Shown here: positions 1 through 8,219 of the stretch, in pieces | How the letters are laid out: every line of letters begins with the position of its first letter | Numbering within the stretch: the stretch's first letter is position 1 | Program-made: the position numbers and the translations under genes | Notes under the pieces: generated by a model | What the model was told of the DNA's origin: nothing | What the model saw: only the letters and a program-made list of their open reading frames with translations | Database searches by the model: none | Source: Mycobacterium sp. Aquia_216 | Lineage (GTDB): Bacteria; Actinomycetota; Actinomycetes; Mycobacteriales; Mycobacteriaceae | DNA length: 64,000 bases | Assembly (NCBI RefSeq): GCF_026723865.1 | Contig: NZ_CP113529.1 | Span: 1,922,001 to 1,986,000, forward strand | Direction: 5' to 3'

Positions 1-2
1 CA

Positions 3-254
3 AACCATGAGCCGCGTCGAAACCGAAAACTGTTGTTACATAGGGCACAAATCGACAGACTGGTCGGGAAGATACAGGATGGTAACCTCACGCTAATGCC
101 ACTGTCATTGTATTTCTCCGAGGGCAAGGTCAAGGTCGAGCTCGCGCTAGCGCGAGGCAAGCAGGCACATGACAAGCGCCAGGACATGGCGCGCCGAGAC
201 GCCCAGCGTGAAGTACTGCGTGAACTGGGTCGCCGAGCAAAGGGTATGAACTGA
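3..254 (+). CDS. smpB: SsrA-binding protein SmpB, C-terminal part
   Basis: The frame is open from the window edge, so the N-terminus lies outside. About 83 residues remain. They contain the family block RKLLLHRAQIDRLVGKI, then LTLMPLSLYF and VKVELALARGKQAHDKRQ, ending in the basic tail RDAQREVLRELGRRAKG that inserts into the decoding centre. SmpB binds the tRNA-like domain of tmRNA and brings it to stalled ribosomes. Its partner RNA gene ssrA lies about 4.1 kb downstream on the same strand, the usual close linkage in mycobacteria. Identification is firm; only the 5' end is missing. Confidence 0.95.
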   Translation, partial: NHEPRRNRKLLLHRAQIDRLVGKIQDGNLTLMPLSLYFSEGKVKVELALARGKQAHDKRQDMARRDAQREVLRELGRRAKGMN

Positions 255-307
255 TCGGAGCCGCTTACGCCCAGCTGTCCGCCGTCTCGTACGGGGTCAG
301 CGATTTT

Positions 308-1096
308 ATGGGCGGCGTGGCAGCCCGCCGGGTGGCGGCGCTCCGCGTGATGCTGGCCGCATACCCAGTCGAGGCGGTGGCGCTGGGCCTGCTGGCGCTG
401 GCTGTGGGCGGCCCGATTCATTCCGGCGCCATCTTCTGGGGCTGCCTGTACGGCGTCGGTCAGGCGTTCGGCATGTGGGCGTTCTATGCCGCGCTCGGCT
501 CCGGCCCGATCTCGGTGGTCGCGCCATTGGCGGGCGTGCTCAACGCCGCCGTACCCGTAGCAGTCGGCGTCGCCCTGGGAGAGAGACCCGGTCCAGCCGC
601 GTCGGCGGGCGTCGTGCTGGCGATCGTCGCGGTGATGCTGGTCAGCCGTGAGGCCTCGGTCGAGGGCAAGACGCAGTTCCGTTTCACCCCAAAAGTGGCC
701 TGGCTCACAATTTTGGCCGGGTGTGCCTTCGGGCTCGACTTGGTGTTCCTGCATCAGTCGCCACACGACTCCAAGCTGTGGCCACTGATGTTCGCGCGGC
801 TGTCGGCCTCAGTGGTTATCACTGTGCTGGCCGCGTCCAGACGTACCTTGCGGCTGCCACGGGGGCAGTCGATGAAGCTGGCGCTGGCCATCGCGCTACT
901 GGACATCTGTGCCCTGGTGACGCAGTTGATTGCGCTGCAGTCCTGGCTGCTGTCGTTGGCTAGCATCATGATTTCGCTGTATCCGGCCGCGACCGTCGTG
1001 CTGGCGATGATGGTGTTGCGCGAGCGAGTCACTCGTTGGCAGGGGATCGGCATGGTGATGGCCATGGGATCCGTGGCGATGATCGCCGCCAACTAA
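308..1096 (+). CDS. EamA/DMT-superfamily permease
   Basis: A 262-residue, very hydrophobic protein with about nine membrane segments and the repeat architecture of drug/metabolite (EamA) transporters; the C-terminal repeat ends LASIMISLYPAATVVLAMMVLRERVTRWQGIGMVMAMGSVAMI, the typical last two helices with the conserved Glu-Arg. The first ATG is at 308, but the frame upstream is open and reads IGAAYAQLSAVSYGVSDF, which matches the usual first helix of this family. A CTG at 251, overlapping the smpB stop, could therefore be the real start. Substrate is not predictable. It follows smpB with no gap, suggesting co-transcription. Confidence 0.85.
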   Translation: MGGVAARRVAALRVMLAAYPVEAVALGLLALAVGGPIHSGAIFWGCLYGVGQAFGMWAFYAALGSGPISVVAPLAGVLNAAVPVAVGVALGERPGPAASAGVVLAIVAVMLVSREASVEGKTQFRFTPKVAWLTILAGCAFGLDLVFLHQSPHDSKLWPLMFARLSASVVITVLAASRRTLRLPRGQSMKLALAIALLDICALVTQLIALQSWLLSLASIMISLYPAATVVLAMMVLRERVTRWQGIGMVMAMGSVAMIAAN

Positions 1097-1149
1097 CATC
1101 TCCGACGCGACCTACTATGGTCCCGGCGGGACAAGGTCGGGAGAAGACG

Positions 1150-2391
1150 TTGGGTGAAGACCCGGTTATTCGGGAGCTATCCGCTGCCGTGGAACGCAGC
1201 CCCGATGTGGTCGAGTTGCGGTTGCATCTGGCCGGCTTGCTGGCGGACCGCGGGCGCTACGCGGAAGCGCTGGGCCATTGCAGTGCGGCGTTGAGCCAAG
1301 ACGCCGGCAACGCCAGCGCGCTGAGTCTGGTGCAGCGCTGCAGCACGGCGCTTGCGGCGACCTCGCAGGCGGCAGCCGGGGCAGCGCCGGTGGCGGGGCG
1401 GGCCGCCGGCGACGAGCAATTCGACTGGTCCAGCGCGGAACGACAAGTCGCCGACATCATCGAGCCCGCGTTCGTCGAACCGTCCGCCGATGTCGTCAAC
1501 GAAGGCGACTTCGACGTCGTGGCGCGCAGCGGGATACGGCTTAACGATGTCGCGGGTATGGCCGATGTCAAACGGCAGATTGAACTTTCGCTGCTCGGCC
1601 CGATCCGCAATCCAGAGCTGATGAAGGCGTATAAGGTCTCGGCACGCGGTGGTCTGTTGCTGTACGGGCCGCCGGGGTGTGGCAAAACGTATATTGCCAA
1701 GGCCATTTCGGGTGAACTCGGGGCGAATTTCTATCAGGTTGGAATCGCCGACGTTCTGCACCATTGGTTTGGAGAAAGCGAACGCAGCATCCGTTCGGTT
1801 TTCGACAGTGCGCGCCGTAATGCGCCCTGCGTGCTGTTCTTCGACGAGCTGGATGCCCTGGGGCACCGGCGCTCGGCGTTGAGTGGAAGCTCCGGGATGC
1901 GTCCCGTCGTCAATACCTTGCTGGAAGAAATGGACTCGGCGACTTCGACCAATGACGGGGTGTATGTCCTCGGTGCCACGAACGCACCCTGGGATGTCGA
2001 CCCGGCGTTGCGTCGGCCCGGCCGGTTCGACCGGATGATCTTCGTGGGATTGCCCGACGCCGAAGCTAGGGCAGGAATTCTGCGCTCGCACCTCAAAGAT
2101 CGCCCAGTGGCGGGCATTGACCCTAAATCGATCGCGAAGCGTACCGACGGCTTCTCGGGCGCCGACCTTGCCCATGTGTGTGACAGTGCAACGCAACTGG
2201 CCATGGCGGCGTCGATGCGCAGCGGGCAGGTTCGTCCAGTGACGATGGCCGATGTCGACGAAGCGACGGCGCAGATCCGTCCCAGCACTGGGCCGTGGTT
2301 CGAGGTCGCGCGCAACATCGTAGAATTCGGCAACAACGACGGAACCTACGACGATCTAGCAAAATATTTGCGGCGCAGGAAAATTCGGTAA
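1150..2391 (+). CDS. AAA+ ATPase with N-terminal TPR-like region
   Basis: Protein of 413 residues. The first 80 residues form a TPR-like helical region (DPVIRELSAAVERSPDVVEL, LRLHLAGLLADRGRYAEALGHC). The AAA+ module follows: Walker A GPPGCGKT at 173-180, Walker B VLFFDELD around 228-235, and the second region of homology ATNAPWDVDPALRRPGRFDR with two arginine fingers, then a C-terminal helical lid (DGFSGADLAHVCDSA) as in FtsH/Cdc48-type ATPases. No protease or transmembrane domain is present, so it is probably a remodelling ATPase. TTG at 1150 is chosen because GGGAGA lies 5-6 bases upstream; ATG 1117 has no such site. The next gene starts 6 bases after the stop and also carries TPRs, so the two products likely act together. 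Confidence 0.85.
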   Translation: MGEDPVIRELSAAVERSPDVVELRLHLAGLLADRGRYAEALGHCSAALSQDAGNASALSLVQRCSTALAATSQAAAGAAPVAGRAAGDEQFDWSSAERQVADIIEPAFVEPSADVVNEGDFDVVARSGIRLNDVAGMADVKRQIELSLLGPIRNPELMKAYKVSARGGLLLYGPPGCGKTYIAKAISGELGANFYQVGIADVLHHWFGESERSIRSVFDSARRNAPCVLFFDELDALGHRRSALSGSSGMRPVVNTLLEEMDSATSTNDGVYVLGATNAPWDVDPALRRPGRFDRMIFVGLPDAEARAGILRSHLKDRPVAGIDPKSIAKRTDGFSGADLAHVCDSATQLAMAASMRSGQVRPVTMADVDEATAQIRPSTGPWFEVARNIVEFGNNDGTYDDLAKYLRRRKIR

Positions 2392-2397
2392 CCAACG

Positions 2398-3426
2398 ATG
2401 ACATCGGAGTCCGGTGTCGACCAAGCCATCCACATCGCCGAGGCGTACTTCGACACCGAGAATTACGAGCGCGGTCGTGAGGTTTTGCGCCGTTCCCTGG
2501 CGCAATACCCAAGCGATCCAGGCTTATTGGCGCAACATGCGCGCGCTGAATACCTGCTTGAAAATTACGACGGCGCCTCCCGCAGCGCCTACGCCGCATT
2601 GGCCGCCGCGCCGCAGCATGAGTTGGCCATGCGGATATATGCGTTGTCGCTCGATGGTCTAGATCGCTGCGGTGACGCGCTGTGGATGGCCTGGCAGGGA
2701 GTGCGAACCCATCCGAATGAGCCTCTGCAACATCGGGTTTACGCTCGATTGCTGCAAAAGTCCAGGCAGTTACATTCGGCGCTGATGGTCGTCGACGAGG
2801 CGTTACGGCTCGACCCCGCGAGTCCTGACGGGCTCGTCCTGCGGGGCTCGATCCTGCATGACATGGGCCGCATCCGGGAATCGACTGACTCCTACCGGCA
2901 GGCGCTGGCGTTGGACGCAAACCATGCCGCGGCGCTGAACAATATGGCCGTTAATCGGCTGCAGCGCGGCAAATTTGGCCATGCTCTGCGCGGGTTTCTC
3001 GGTGCCGCGGGCAGTGACCCGGCGCTAGGTGATCTGGTCCGCAGGAATATCGGCGCGGTGCTGGCGAAAATGCTGAGGCGGCTGACGGTCGTCGCCACGG
3101 TGCTGGCGGTCCTGATCCAAATCGTCGGGTTTACCCACGACGACGGTCATCCGACAGTGACGCTGCAGGTGGCCACCGGATTGCTCACGGCGGCGCTGAT
3201 CTTCATTCTCGGTCGGGTCCTGCACGCCATACCTCGCTCCGTGCTGGTGTCCGTGTTACGCGAGCGGTGCTTCGTCGTTGCTCGCCTCGTCCATGCGCTG
3301 CTAGTGATCGGCCTTGGAGTTTGCGTTGCCGCGTTCGGCGGATTGACTTGGTCGACCGCGGTAGCCGTGATGTTGACGATCGCCGGCCTGATTCTGACGC
3401 GAGTGGGGCTAACGCTGGGCCGATAA
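2398..3426 (+). CDS. TPR protein with C-terminal membrane anchor
   Basis: Protein of 342 residues. Residues 1-200 are tandem TPR motifs (for example AEAYFDTENYERGREVLRRSL, ALMVVDEALRLDPASPDGLVLRGSILHDMGR, DSYRQALALDANHAAALNNMAVNRLQ). The last 120 residues hold about four hydrophobic segments (VVATVLAVLIQIVGF, TLQVATGLLTAALIFILG, LVHALLVIGLGVCVAAFG, AVAVMLTIAGLIL). It therefore looks like a membrane-attached scaffold with a cytoplasmic TPR surface. Together with the adjacent AAA+ ATPase it resembles a two-gene membrane remodelling module. No catalytic motif is visible and no precise function can be given. Confidence 0.8.
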   Translation: MTSESGVDQAIHIAEAYFDTENYERGREVLRRSLAQYPSDPGLLAQHARAEYLLENYDGASRSAYAALAAAPQHELAMRIYALSLDGLDRCGDALWMAWQGVRTHPNEPLQHRVYARLLQKSRQLHSALMVVDEALRLDPASPDGLVLRGSILHDMGRIRESTDSYRQALALDANHAAALNNMAVNRLQRGKFGHALRGFLGAAGSDPALGDLVRRNIGAVLAKMLRRLTVVATVLAVLIQIVGFTHDDGHPTVTLQVATGLLTAALIFILGRVLHAIPRSVLVSVLRERCFVVARLVHALLVIGLGVCVAAFGGLTWSTAVAVMLTIAGLILTRVGLTLGR

Positions 3427-3444
3427 TCGGCCTAGCATCCGACC

Positions 3445-4290
3445 ATGGCCGCGCGTTCTGTCACCACGCTCGACAAACCGGATGTGCTGAACGGCCTGTT
3501 CGCGGTGTGGGACTCCATTGACGGGCTGCTCGCCGGGTTGCCCGAGGACCAGTGGCGCGCGGCGACGCCGCTGCCGGGATGGAACGTGCAGGGTGTGGTG
3601 TCGCACATCATCGGCACTGAGTCGTTCCTCGAGGGCATCGCCGCGCCCGAACCGGACATCGACGTCAAGGCGCTCGACCATGTGCACAACGACATCGGGG
3701 CGATGAACGAGTGCTGGGTGCGCCACCTCGGCGGACAATCTTGCAGCAATGTTCTGGAGCGATACCGCGCGGTGACGGACCGTCGGCGCAAGGTCCTGCA
3801 GGACATGTCGATCCAAGACTGGAACGCCGAAACTCTGACACCCGCAGGCCCAGAGAGTTATGGACGCTTCATGCGGATCCGGGTCTTCGACTGCTGGATG
3901 CACGAGCAAGACATCCGCCTGGCGCTGCGGCGGCCCTCATCCGATGCCGAGCTGGAGGGGGCTGCGACGCGACTGTCGCTCGACGAGATCGCGGCCACAT
4001 TGGGCTTCGTTGTCGGCAAACTCGCCAAAGCGCCCGACGGTTCACGCATCCAATTCGACCTGACCGGGCCGCTGGACCGCAGCATCCGCGTCAACGTCGA
4101 AGGGCGCGCTCAGGTGGTGGAGGACTTCGGCGAGTTGGAGCCGACGGCGACGGTCCGAGTGGACGCACTTCAGTTCACCAGGCTCGCCGGGGGGCGTCCG
4201 ATGTGCCCGGCGCGGCCGCAGGCCGTCGAATTCGGTGGTGACACGGATGTCGCCGCCCGGATCGTCGAGCGGCTGAACTTCGTGATCTGA
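3445..4290 (+). CDS. Mycothiol-dependent maleylpyruvate isomerase family (DinB-like) protein
   Basis: Protein of 281 residues. The N-terminal half has the DinB-like four-helix fold signature of the family: LAGLPEDQWRAATPLPGWNVQGVVSHIIGTESFLEGI, with the conserved metal-ligand His in the VVSHI segment, and a later DCWMHEQDIRLAL segment supplying further His ligands. The C-terminal half (IQFDLTGPLDRSIRVNVEGRAQVV ... DALQFTRLAGGR) resembles the SCP2-like MDMPI C-terminal domain. Members are mycothiol S-transferases or isomerases using a divalent metal; the actual substrate is unknown. It starts 18 bases after the TPR gene and precedes ssrA. Confidence 0.85.
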   Translation: MAARSVTTLDKPDVLNGLFAVWDSIDGLLAGLPEDQWRAATPLPGWNVQGVVSHIIGTESFLEGIAAPEPDIDVKALDHVHNDIGAMNECWVRHLGGQSCSNVLERYRAVTDRRRKVLQDMSIQDWNAETLTPAGPESYGRFMRIRVFDCWMHEQDIRLALRRPSSDAELEGAATRLSLDEIAATLGFVVGKLAKAPDGSRIQFDLTGPLDRSIRVNVEGRAQVVEDFGELEPTATVRVDALQFTRLAGGRPMCPARPQAVEFGGDTDVAARIVERLNFVI

Positions 4291-4320
4291 CCGCAGCCTG
4301 GACGCGGGAAGATAATTCCG

Positions 4321-4348
4321 TTGCCGCTGGTTGGCAGAGCCGTACAAT
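4321..4348 (+). promoter_or_regulatory. Candidate ssrA promoter
   Basis: TTGCCG at 4321-4326 and TACAAT at 4343-4348 are separated by 16 bases, a good SigA-type promoter. Transcription would begin about 40 bases before the mature tmRNA 5' end, leaving a leader for RNase P to remove. Confidence 0.55.
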
Positions 4349-4397
4349 GGAGTGTCCTGCCGATAATCGGTGGGGATGCACGAAGAAGCACAGACAA

Positions 4398-4762
4398 GGG
4401 GCTGAACGGTTTCGACTTCGCGCATCGAATCAAGGGAAGCGTGCCGGTGCAGGCAAGAGACCACCGTAAGCGTCGTTGCAACCATATAAGCGCCGATTCA
4501 CATCAGCGCGACTACGCACTCGCTGCCTAAGCGACTGCGTGTCTGTCAGACCGGGAGTTCCCTCGACCCGGACCCTGGCATCAGCTAGAGGGATCCACCG
4601 ATGAGTTCGGTCGCGGGACTCATCGGGACACTCACAGCGACTGGGATCGTCATCCTGGCTAGTTCGCGTGACTAGGAGATCCGAGTAGAGACATAGCGGA
4701 CTGCGCACGGAGAAGCCTTGAGGGAATGCCGTAGGACCCGGGTTCGATTCCCGGCAGCTCCA
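4398..4762 (+). ncRNA. ssrA: tmRNA (transfer-messenger RNA)
   Basis: The 5' end GGGGCTGAACGGTTTCGAC pairs with the 3' end CAGCTCC to form the acceptor stem, and the T arm GGGTTCGATTCCCGG lies at 4739-4753. The tag reading frame at 4492-4530 encodes ADSHQRDYALAA followed by TAA, the mycobacterial proteolysis tag. tmRNA rescues stalled ribosomes with SmpB, encoded just upstream. The discriminator A is at 4762 and is followed by CAG rather than CCA, so the CCA tail appears not to be genomically encoded. The 3' end is the likely integration site of the islands that follow: degenerate copies recur at 43.2, 44.2, 47.6 and 56.7 kb. Confidence 0.97.
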
Positions 4763-4768
4763 CAGAAA

Positions 4769-4795
4769 GGGGCCGCAGAGATGCGGCCCTTTTTC
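4769..4795 (+). terminator. Intrinsic terminator after ssrA
   Basis: GGGCCGCA and TGCGGCCC (8 bp) flank a GAGA loop and are followed by TTTTT. It lies 6 bases after the tmRNA 3' end. A second, weaker terminator-like stretch (CAGAG..CTCTGG then TTTTCTTTT) follows at about 4804-4842 and is the part that is also found beside the other tmRNA 3'-end copies. Confidence 0.85.
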
Positions 4796-4971
4796 GTTTG
4801 CGGGTCAGAGTCACAAGCTCTGGCCAGTTTTCTTTTCCATCAACATTCATCGTTTGTGCTCCCACTATGGCATGGGTCTGCTGTACGAATAGGTGACAGC
4901 TTTGACCTGCCCCATGGATTGGGTTCCAGATTTGGTGACTAACTGACAGCCTCTGCGAAAGGCTGAAAGAC

Positions 4972-5253
4972 GTGCCTCGTCCCTATCCAGCTGAATTGCG
5001 CGCTCGTGCGGGCCGGCAAGCCACAGAACCAGACCGCCCATGATCTGGGTATCCATCCGTCACGCTGTCGAAGTGGCTCAAACAAGACGACATCGACCAC
5101 GGCGTCCGCCCCGGCGTCCCAACGGGCGAATCGGCCGAGCTACAGGCCGCTCGGCGTCGGATCCACGAATTGGAGAGCGAGCTGTCCATCGTGCGACAGG
5201 CGGCCAAGTTCTTGGGTGAGGACAAGCCCCGCCCAAAAGGCTCTACCCGGTGA
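4972..5253 (+). pseudogene. IS3 transposase orfA, two frameshifts
   Basis: Starts GTG CCT CGT CCC (VPRPYPAELRARA). A deletion after RARA moves reading into another frame (RAGKPQNQTAHDLGIHP), and a one-base deletion after HP returns it to the first frame (VTLSKWLKQDDIDHG, then the leucine-zipper-like RRRIHELESELSIVRQAAKFLGED). The stop TGA at 5251-5253 overlaps the orfB start, the normal IS3 arrangement. OrfA normally gives the DNA-binding HTH domain, so with it broken no OrfAB fusion could be made. Confidence 0.8.
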
Positions 5254-6116
5254 TCGACCGACTCGTCGACGCCGGGGCACCGTTGGACCGCTGCTGCAAA
5301 GTCCTTGGCATCACACGGCAGAACTACTACAAGCACAAGCGCACACCGACCACCCCGGCCCAGCTGCGCCGCCAATGGCTGACCGGACTGATCCGCGAAG
5401 TCCACGTCGCCTCGCGGGGCACCTACGGGTATCGCCGTATCCACGCCGAGCTCACCCTGGGCATGGGTATCACGGTGTGCCCGCGCACGGTGTCGGTCCT
5501 GATGACTCAGGCCGGTATCTACGGGCTGCCCGGACCGACACGCCTCAAACGGTTGCGCGGGGTGGTCACCGCTGATGATCTGGTCAATCGCAAATTCCAC
5601 CGTCTGCGCCCAAATGAGTTGTGCGTCACCGACATCACCCAACACCGCACCCGGGAAGGATGGCTGTACTGCTGCGCGGTCCTCGATGCGTTCAGCCGGC
5701 GAATCGTTGGCTGGTCGATCGATTCGCGGGCTAATTCCACGCTGGTGGTCAACGCGTTGGACATGGCGATCCGCAACCGCCGCCCACCGGCTGGTGGAAT
5801 TGTCCATGCCGATCATGGAACCCAGTTCACCTCATGGGTCTTCGGTGAAAAGATCCGCGCCGCTGGACTCGTCCCATCCTTCGGCACAGTCGGCGACGGA
5901 CTCGACAACGCCATGATGGAAAGCTTCTGGTCCTCCATGCAGATCGAACTGCTCGACCGCCGGAAGTGGAGGACCCACGTCGAGCTGGCCAACGCGATCT
6001 TCGATTACCTCGAGATCTTCCACAACCGCCGCCGGCGCCATTCAGCGCTGGGCTATCGCACCCCGATCGAGTACGAACTATCCTTTGCCAACGACACCCT
6101 CACCGCCGTCAGTTAG
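5250..6116 (+). CDS. IS3-family transposase orfB (integrase core)
   Basis: Protein of 288 residues beginning at GTG 5250. An HTH_21-type N-terminal region (REVHVASRGTYGYRRIHAEL) precedes an rve integrase core with the DDE triad D128 (VTDIT), D188 (HADHGTQFTS) and E224 (NAMMESFWSS). The last two are separated by 35 residues, as expected for D,D-35-E. The end FHNRRRRHSALGYRTPIEYE is the usual IS3 C-terminus. The frame is intact although orfA upstream is not, so the element is probably immobile unless helped in trans. Confidence 0.92.
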   Translation: MIDRLVDAGAPLDRCCKVLGITRQNYYKHKRTPTTPAQLRRQWLTGLIREVHVASRGTYGYRRIHAELTLGMGITVCPRTVSVLMTQAGIYGLPGPTRLKRLRGVVTADDLVNRKFHRLRPNELCVTDITQHRTREGWLYCCAVLDAFSRRIVGWSIDSRANSTLVVNALDMAIRNRRPPAGGIVHADHGTQFTSWVFGEKIRAAGLVPSFGTVGDGLDNAMMESFWSSMQIELLDRRKWRTHVELANAIFDYLEIFHNRRRRHSALGYRTPIEYELSFANDTLTAVS

Positions 6117-6264
6117 CCACCACCACTGGAACCCAACAGGTAGGTCAGGTCAAGCTGTCACCTATTCGTGCAGCAGACCCGTTCGTTGTTCCCAGGGCTT
6201 TTGGTAAGTAGGCTCCAAAATTCACTTGCCCGCGGCGCGTAACGAGCCCGACTCGCTGGGGCCT

Positions 6265-7728
6265 TTACGACACCGTCCCGGGTACTTTGTTGAGCGTGAT
6301 CGTTTGATGGTTGGCGTATTCGGCGAGCCCATGTAGGGAATTCTCCGCGCCGATCCCAGACTGCTTGTGGCCTCCGAAGACCTGATGGGGGGAGTACTGG
6401 TGAACTTCGTTGAGCCAAACTGTTCCCGACTCGAGTTGCCGCGCAATCCGCTGGATGGCATCCAGGTCCTTACCCCACACGCTCGCACCGAGTCCCCACG
6501 GCGTGTCGTTGGCGCGGCGTATCACGTCGGCCTCGTCCGACCATCTCAGCAGCGGCGCGATCGGTCCGAACGGTTCCTCGGCAACCAGTCGCGAATCTTC
6601 CGGAGGGTTGTCGACTAGCGTGACCGGGACAAACCATCCCGCAGCTGCGGTATCGATGTGGCCGCCGAGCGCAAAGGTGTAGCCATGGGCTCGGCAATCT
6701 TCGAAGTACTCGGCGACCTTCCGGTATTGCGGCTCGTTTTGTATCGGGCCGAGTTGGGTCTCGGCTCGTGAGCCGTCGCCGACAACCACGGTCTGTGCGT
6801 ATGAGACCAGTGCATCACGCACCTCGTCATAAACGCTGTCGTGGATGTAGATCCGTTTGGCGGCATTGCAGAACTGAGCATTGTTCTGGAACGCGGCCCA
6901 AAACAGTTGCGGCGCCATTTTTTCGGGGTTCACGTCGCCAAGGACAATTGCAGGGTCGTTGCCCCCCAACTCCAGGGTGATTCGCTTGAGTGTTCCCGCC
7001 GCCGAACGCATGACTTGCTTGCCCGTCTCGGTGCTGCCGGTGAACGCGACCTTGGCGATTTCGTCGTGAGCCGTCATCCACTTACCCAGTTCATCGCCTC
7101 CGGACACCGCGCTGAGCACGCCGGGCGGCAGCAGGTCCTGAACGATCTCGACCAGCTTCAAGTCGCACAACGGGGTAAACGGTGACGGTTTGACGATAAC
7201 GGTGTTGCCCGCGACCAGGGCTGGCGCGATTTTCCACACGGCCAACAAAATAGGGAAGTTCCACGGCACAATCGCCGCGACGACCCCCAGCGGCGTGTGC
7301 CTGCTGATCACTCGTCGCTGGCCGGTGTCATCGATAACTTCTTCGGGGAGCGACTGCTTGGCGATTTCGCGGAACCACGCGATGGACCCGTAGACCTCCC
7401 ACTCGGCCATCGGGCGTGGCTTTCCCTGTTCGAAGGTAAGCAGTGCCATGAATTCGTTCGCGTGTTCGGCGAGCCGGTCGCCAATCGTTGATACAGCCGC
7501 CTGTCTATGTGCCAGATCGGTGGCGGCCCACGAAGGAAACGCTCTCTTTGCGGCGGCAACGGCTTCATCCAACTGCTCTCGTGTCGCCGACGGAACCGTA
7601 GTCAGCACTTGGCGAGTCGCGGGGTTGAACACCGGTTCGGTGTTGTGCGAAACCACAGGGCGCCCGTCGATGGTCATCACAAAATCCGCCGTCACGTCAA
7701 CTCGGATCGACCGCATCTCAACGCTCAT
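6265..7728 (-). CDS. NAD(P)-dependent aldehyde dehydrogenase
   Basis: Protein of 487 residues, normal for the family. PWNFPI (N157), GSTETGKQV, LELGG (E253, general base) and FQNNAQFCNAAKRIYIH (C287, nucleophile) mark a complete ALDH active site; the usual G before the Cys block is A (NNAQFC). EEPFGPIAP and the C-terminal LNEVHQYSPHQVFGGHKQSGIG are also typical. ATG 7728 is preceded by CAGGAG at good spacing and is preferred over an upstream in-frame start. It oxidises an aldehyde to the acid, perhaps the product of the alcohol dehydrogenase at 9.4-10.6 kb on the same strand. The exact substrate cannot be read from sequence. Confidence 0.9.
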   Translation of the reverse strand: MSVEMRSIRVDVTADFVMTIDGRPVVSHNTEPVFNPATRQVLTTVPSATREQLDEAVAAAKRAFPSWAATDLAHRQAAVSTIGDRLAEHANEFMALLTFEQGKPRPMAEWEVYGSIAWFREIAKQSLPEEVIDDTGQRRVISRHTPLGVVAAIVPWNFPILLAVWKIAPALVAGNTVIVKPSPFTPLCDLKLVEIVQDLLPPGVLSAVSGGDELGKWMTAHDEIAKVAFTGSTETGKQVMRSAAGTLKRITLELGGNDPAIVLGDVNPEKMAPQLFWAAFQNNAQFCNAAKRIYIHDSVYDEVRDALVSYAQTVVVGDGSRAETQLGPIQNEPQYRKVAEYFEDCRAHGYTFALGGHIDTAAAGWFVPVTLVDNPPEDSRLVAEEPFGPIAPLLRWSDEADVIRRANDTPWGLGASVWGKDLDAIQRIARQLESGTVWLNEVHQYSPHQVFGGHKQSGIGAENSLHGLAEYANHQTITLNKVPGTVS

Positions 7729-7759
7729 CGTCGGCTCCTGATTTCTACACCCGGACACT

Positions 7760-8163
7760 GACGATTCTGGTTGGTGTTCGACGGTAGTGGTGTTCGGAAA
7801 GCGGACACACCCCACGGGCAGACATCCTGGCTAGGGGAGGCCTTGTTGGTCATCGCTCCAAACGAGGTGACCAGGGTTGCGACCATCACCGGTTGGACTG
7901 CTCGACGGTCGCGGTGCGCAATGAATTTACGCGCAAGGCGTAGAGCAATCGCGGTTCGTGCGTCGATGTTCGCGGCTATCGGAGTCGTGCCCGCCAGGTC
8001 GGCGACGACTTCCGGGGTGGCGCCATGCACGATATAGCGACGCCCCACAATCAATCGATCGATGCTCAGTTCCGCCTCGCCGGGACGGACCGCGATGTGT
8101 CAAGTACTTTGCCATCCGAAACTGCCTTGGCCACAATGACATTGGGTAGCGTAGCGCCGACAA
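7760..8163 (-). pseudogene. Unidentified decayed coding remnant
   Basis: Between the aldehyde dehydrogenase and the MPT51-like gene the minus strand shows protein-like sequence split by a frameshift: IAFVGATLPNVIVAKAVSDG continuing to DTSRSV, then in another frame PGEAELSIDRLIVGRRYIVH and GATPEVVADLAGTTPIAANI. The joined text reads like a genuine protein family but I cannot name it. No intact start or stop frames the region. The rest of the interval shows no other feature. Confidence 0.35.
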
Positions 8164-8219
8164 AGGCGATCTAATAGGTGTTCGGCTGCGCCGTCGGGTC
8201 TGCTAGCGGTGTCGCGTGG

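Larger units (their letters stand above)
4874..6180 (+). mobile_element. IS3-family insertion sequence, orfA broken
   Basis: Ends are long imperfect inverted repeats. The left end begins GGGTCTGCTGTACGAATAGG at 4874; the right end, read inward from 6180, begins GGGTCTGCTGCACGAATAGG. Similarity continues inward for about 55 bases to TTGGGTTCCAG. IS3 elements usually begin with TG, so the true tip may be the TG at 4879 with its partner at 6175; I see no clear 3-base target duplication with either choice. The element holds a frameshifted orfA and an intact orfB. It sits about 110 bases after ssrA, within the first island segment. Confidence 0.88.

Noticed and set aside
1177..2196. Long minus-strand frame opposite the AAA+ ATPase
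   Set aside because: The plus strand has Walker A, Walker B and arginine fingers; the opposite frame is compositional.
4659..4865. Minus-strand frame reading VELPGIEPGSYGIPSRL over the tmRNA end
   Set aside because: It is the reverse of the tmRNA T arm and acceptor; similar ELPGIEP text appears opposite the other copies, which confirms they are RNA-gene repeats, not proteins.
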